Below are positions 62,501-64,000 of a DNA stretch of 64,000 nt, piece after piece (the stretch's first letter is position 1; the number at the start of each line of letters is the position of its first letter). Source of the stretch: Pseudomonas hydrolytica (lineage in GTDB: Bacteria > Pseudomonadota > Gammaproteobacteria > Pseudomonadales > Pseudomonadaceae); assembly GCF_021495345.1 (NCBI RefSeq), contig NZ_CP099397.1:310001-374000 (forward strand), in the 5' to 3' direction. Made by a program: the position numbers and the translations under genes. Under the pieces are notes generated by a model, which did no database searches, was not told the origin of the DNA, and saw nothing but the letters and a program-made list of their open reading frames with translations.

Positions 62501-63134
62501 TCAGCCTCCTTTCCAGGCGGTATGCAGCGAGCGAGAGCGGGTAGCAGAGCAGGAAGTAACCGAGGGCGACGAAGCCGTAGACCATGAACGGCTCGAAGGT
62601 GGCGTTGGCCAGCATGCTGCCGGTCTTGGTCAGCTCGGTGAAGCCGATGATCGAGGTCACCGCGGTGCCCTTGATCACCTGCACCGAAAAGCCCACGGTG
62701 GGCGCCACGGCGATGCGCAGCGCCTGCGGCAGCACCACATGGCGCAGGGTTTCCAGGCGGCTCATGGCCAGGCTTTCGGAGGCCTCCCACTGGCCACGGC
62801 CGATCGATTCGACGCAGCCGCGCCAGATCTCGGCGAGAAAGGCGCTGGTGAACAGCGTCAGCGCGGTGGCCGCGGCCAGCCAGGGCGATACGTCGACACC
62901 GAGCAGGGCGATGCCGAAGAACACCAGAAACAGCTGCATCAACAGCGGCGTGCCCTGGAACAGTTCGATATAGCCGCGGGCGAGCATGCGCGGCGCCGCC
63001 AGCGGCGACAGCCGTGCCAGCATCACCAGCAGGCCGGCGATGCCGCCGCAGACGAAGGCCACCAGCGACAGCAGCAGCGTCCACTGCAGGCCGGTAAGCA
63101 GGTTGCGCAGGATGTCCCAGAGGGTGAAGTCCAT
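62487..63134 (-). CDS. Amino acid-type ABC transporter permease (second subunit)
   Basis: A 215-residue permease of the HisMQ group with about five helices and the EAA loop EASESLAMSRLETLRHVVLPQALRIAVAP. ATG 63134 (MDFTLWDILRNLLTGLQWTLLLS) abuts the stop of the first permease gene. It forms the channel with the preceding subunit. The frame extends to 63533 without homology. Confidence 0.93.
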
Positions 63135-63799
63135 CAGCGCTCTCCCATGATGAAACGGCGACCGACCCAGGCCAGCAGCTGGCGAATCAGAATGGCCATG
63201 AGCAGATACAGCGCGGTGGTCAGCAGGTAGGTCTCGAAGGCGCGGAAGTTGCGCGACTGGATGAAGTTGGCGGCGAACGACAGCTCCTCGGTGGAAATCT
63301 GTGAGCACACCGCCGAGCCCAGCATGACGATGATGATCTGGCTCGACAGTGCCGGCCACACCTTGCCCAGGGCCGGGCGCAGCACCACATGGCGGAAGGT
63401 CTCGAAGCGGCTCATGGCCAGTGCCGCCGCGGCCTCGAGCTGGCCATGGGGGATGGCCTGGATGCCGGCGCGGATGATCTCGGTGGAATAGGCGCCGAGG
63501 TTGATCACCATCGCCAGCACGGCTGCCTCCCACTCGCTCAGGCGCAGGCCGAGCGAGGGCAGGCCGAAGAAGATGAAGAACAGCTGGACGATGAACGGCG
63601 TGTTGCGGATCAGCTCCACGTAGACGCCGAAGATGCGGTCGAACGGGCGGATGCGCCAGGCGCGCAGTATCGCCCCGACGATGCCGAGAGCGACGCCCAG
63701 CAGGGTGCCGATCGCCGTCAGGCCGAGGGTGAAGGCCGCGCCCTGCAGCAGCAGATCGCTGTGCTGCAGGACGGCGGCGAAGTCGAACTGGTACGCCAT
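63134..63799 (-). CDS. Amino acid-type ABC transporter permease (first subunit)
   Basis: A 221-residue HisMQ-family permease: LLLQGAAFTLGLTAIGTLLGVALGIVGAILR at the N-terminus, YVELIRNTPFIVQLFFIFFGLP and the EAA loop EAAAALAMSRFETFRHVVLRPALGKVWPAL. It lies 19 bp after the binding-protein gene. The stop shares bases with the start of the second permease gene. Confidence 0.93.
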   Translation of the reverse strand: MAYQFDFAAVLQHSDLLLQGAAFTLGLTAIGTLLGVALGIVGAILRAWRIRPFDRIFGVYVELIRNTPFIVQLFFIFFGLPSLGLRLSEWEAAVLAMVINLGAYSTEIIRAGIQAIPHGQLEAAAALAMSRFETFRHVVLRPALGKVWPALSSQIIIVMLGSAVCSQISTEELSFAANFIQSRNFRAFETYLLTTALYLLMAILIRQLLAWVGRRFIMGER

Positions 63800-63818
63800 G
63801 GCTCGGCTCCCGCGTGGC

Positions 63819-64000
63819 TCAGAGGTCGGCCGGCAGCGGTTGCTTCAGCCACTTCTGGCTGAGCGCCTCGAGGCTGCCGTCGGCCTTGGCGTCGGCGATG
63901 ATGGCGTTGACCTTGTCCAGCAGCGCGGTCTGGCTCTTGTTCACGCCGACGTACACCGGCGAGTCCTTGAGCTTGAGCTTCATGCTCGGAATGCGCTTGG
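63819..64000 (-). CDS. ABC transporter solute-binding protein, C-terminal end (5' part outside window)
   Basis: The last 60 residues of a family 3 periplasmic binding protein: VYVGVNKSQTALLDKVNAII followed by ADAKADGSLEALSQKWLKQPLPADL. This is the usual C-terminal helix of amino acid binding proteins. Together with the two permeases, the ATPase and allA it makes one minus-strand operon. The ligand-binding residues lie outside the window. Confidence 0.85.
   Translation of the reverse strand, partial: KRIPSMKLKLKDSPVYVGVNKSQTALLDKVNAIIADAKADGSLEALSQKWLKQPLPADL

Overview
The window is a stretch of core chromosome from a GC-rich gammaproteobacterium, almost certainly a Pseudomonas of the P. aeruginosa/P. 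mendocina/P. oleovorans kind. The evidence is family content and gene order: dadR-dadA-ridA-dadX, pauR-cycB, ubiK/glnK/amt, sutA, lptM-lysA-dapF-xerC, algZ-algR-hemC-hemD-hemX-hemY, dsbB-algQ-algP and hemB-ppk/ppx all sit together much as I remember them from P. aeruginosa. I see no rRNA, tRNA, CRISPR array, prophage or transposase gene. Mobile DNA is limited to one short MITE-like element and several REP-like palindromes.

Layout. 1-6.3 kb: the 5' part of a quinone oxidoreductase, hemF, aroE, then the D-alanine catabolic group dadR / dadA-ridA-dadX. 6.3-10 kb: pauR, cytochrome c5, a MITE-like element and a large acetyl-CoA hydrolase/transferase-like gene. 10-19.7 kb: xpt, a UPF0158 gene, rep, a GGDEF/EAL phosphodiesterase gene with an apparent 5' frameshift, a MATE pump divergent from a LysR regulator, comM and ubiK. 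19.7-23 kb: the nitrogen control pair glnK-amt behind NtrC-like sites and a sigma-54 promoter, yjbQ and sutA. 23-27.9 kb (minus strand): a compact operon lptM-lysA-dapF-DUF484-xerC-HAD with ATGA overlaps. 27.9-36.4 kb: an AraC regulator, cyaY, a DUF1289 gene, rnk, a lipase, class I adenylate cyclase, small conserved genes and argH. 36.6-42.7 kb: the alginate/virulence two-component pair algZ-algR running into hemC-hemD-hemX-hemY. 42.8-49.5 kb: dsbB, algQ, an FKBP isomerase, histone-like algP, an ABC-F ATPase, a short MscS protein and a LysE exporter. 49.7-56 kb: an FTR1 iron permease with its own cytochrome c domain, small genes, elbB, a sterol-desaturase-family protein and DedA. 56.2-61.2 kb: hemB-ppk facing ppx. 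61.2-64 kb (minus strand): a polar amino-acid-type ABC transporter co-transcribed with an allA-like ureidoglycolate lyase; the window ends inside the solute-binding protein.

How it fits together. Three groups of tetrapyrrole genes (hemF, hemCDXY, hemB) are spread over the window. The best candidate regulatory signals are a three-repeat Pho-box-like array with a correctly placed -10 hexamer before hemB-ppk, and paired NtrC-like sites plus a -24/-12 promoter before glnK. The most unusual locus is glnK-amt: the start of what looks like the usual Pseudomonas amtB survives just after glnK as a decayed remnant, while the intact ammonium channel downstream is of a different Amt subtype. This suggests that the channel gene was replaced in place.
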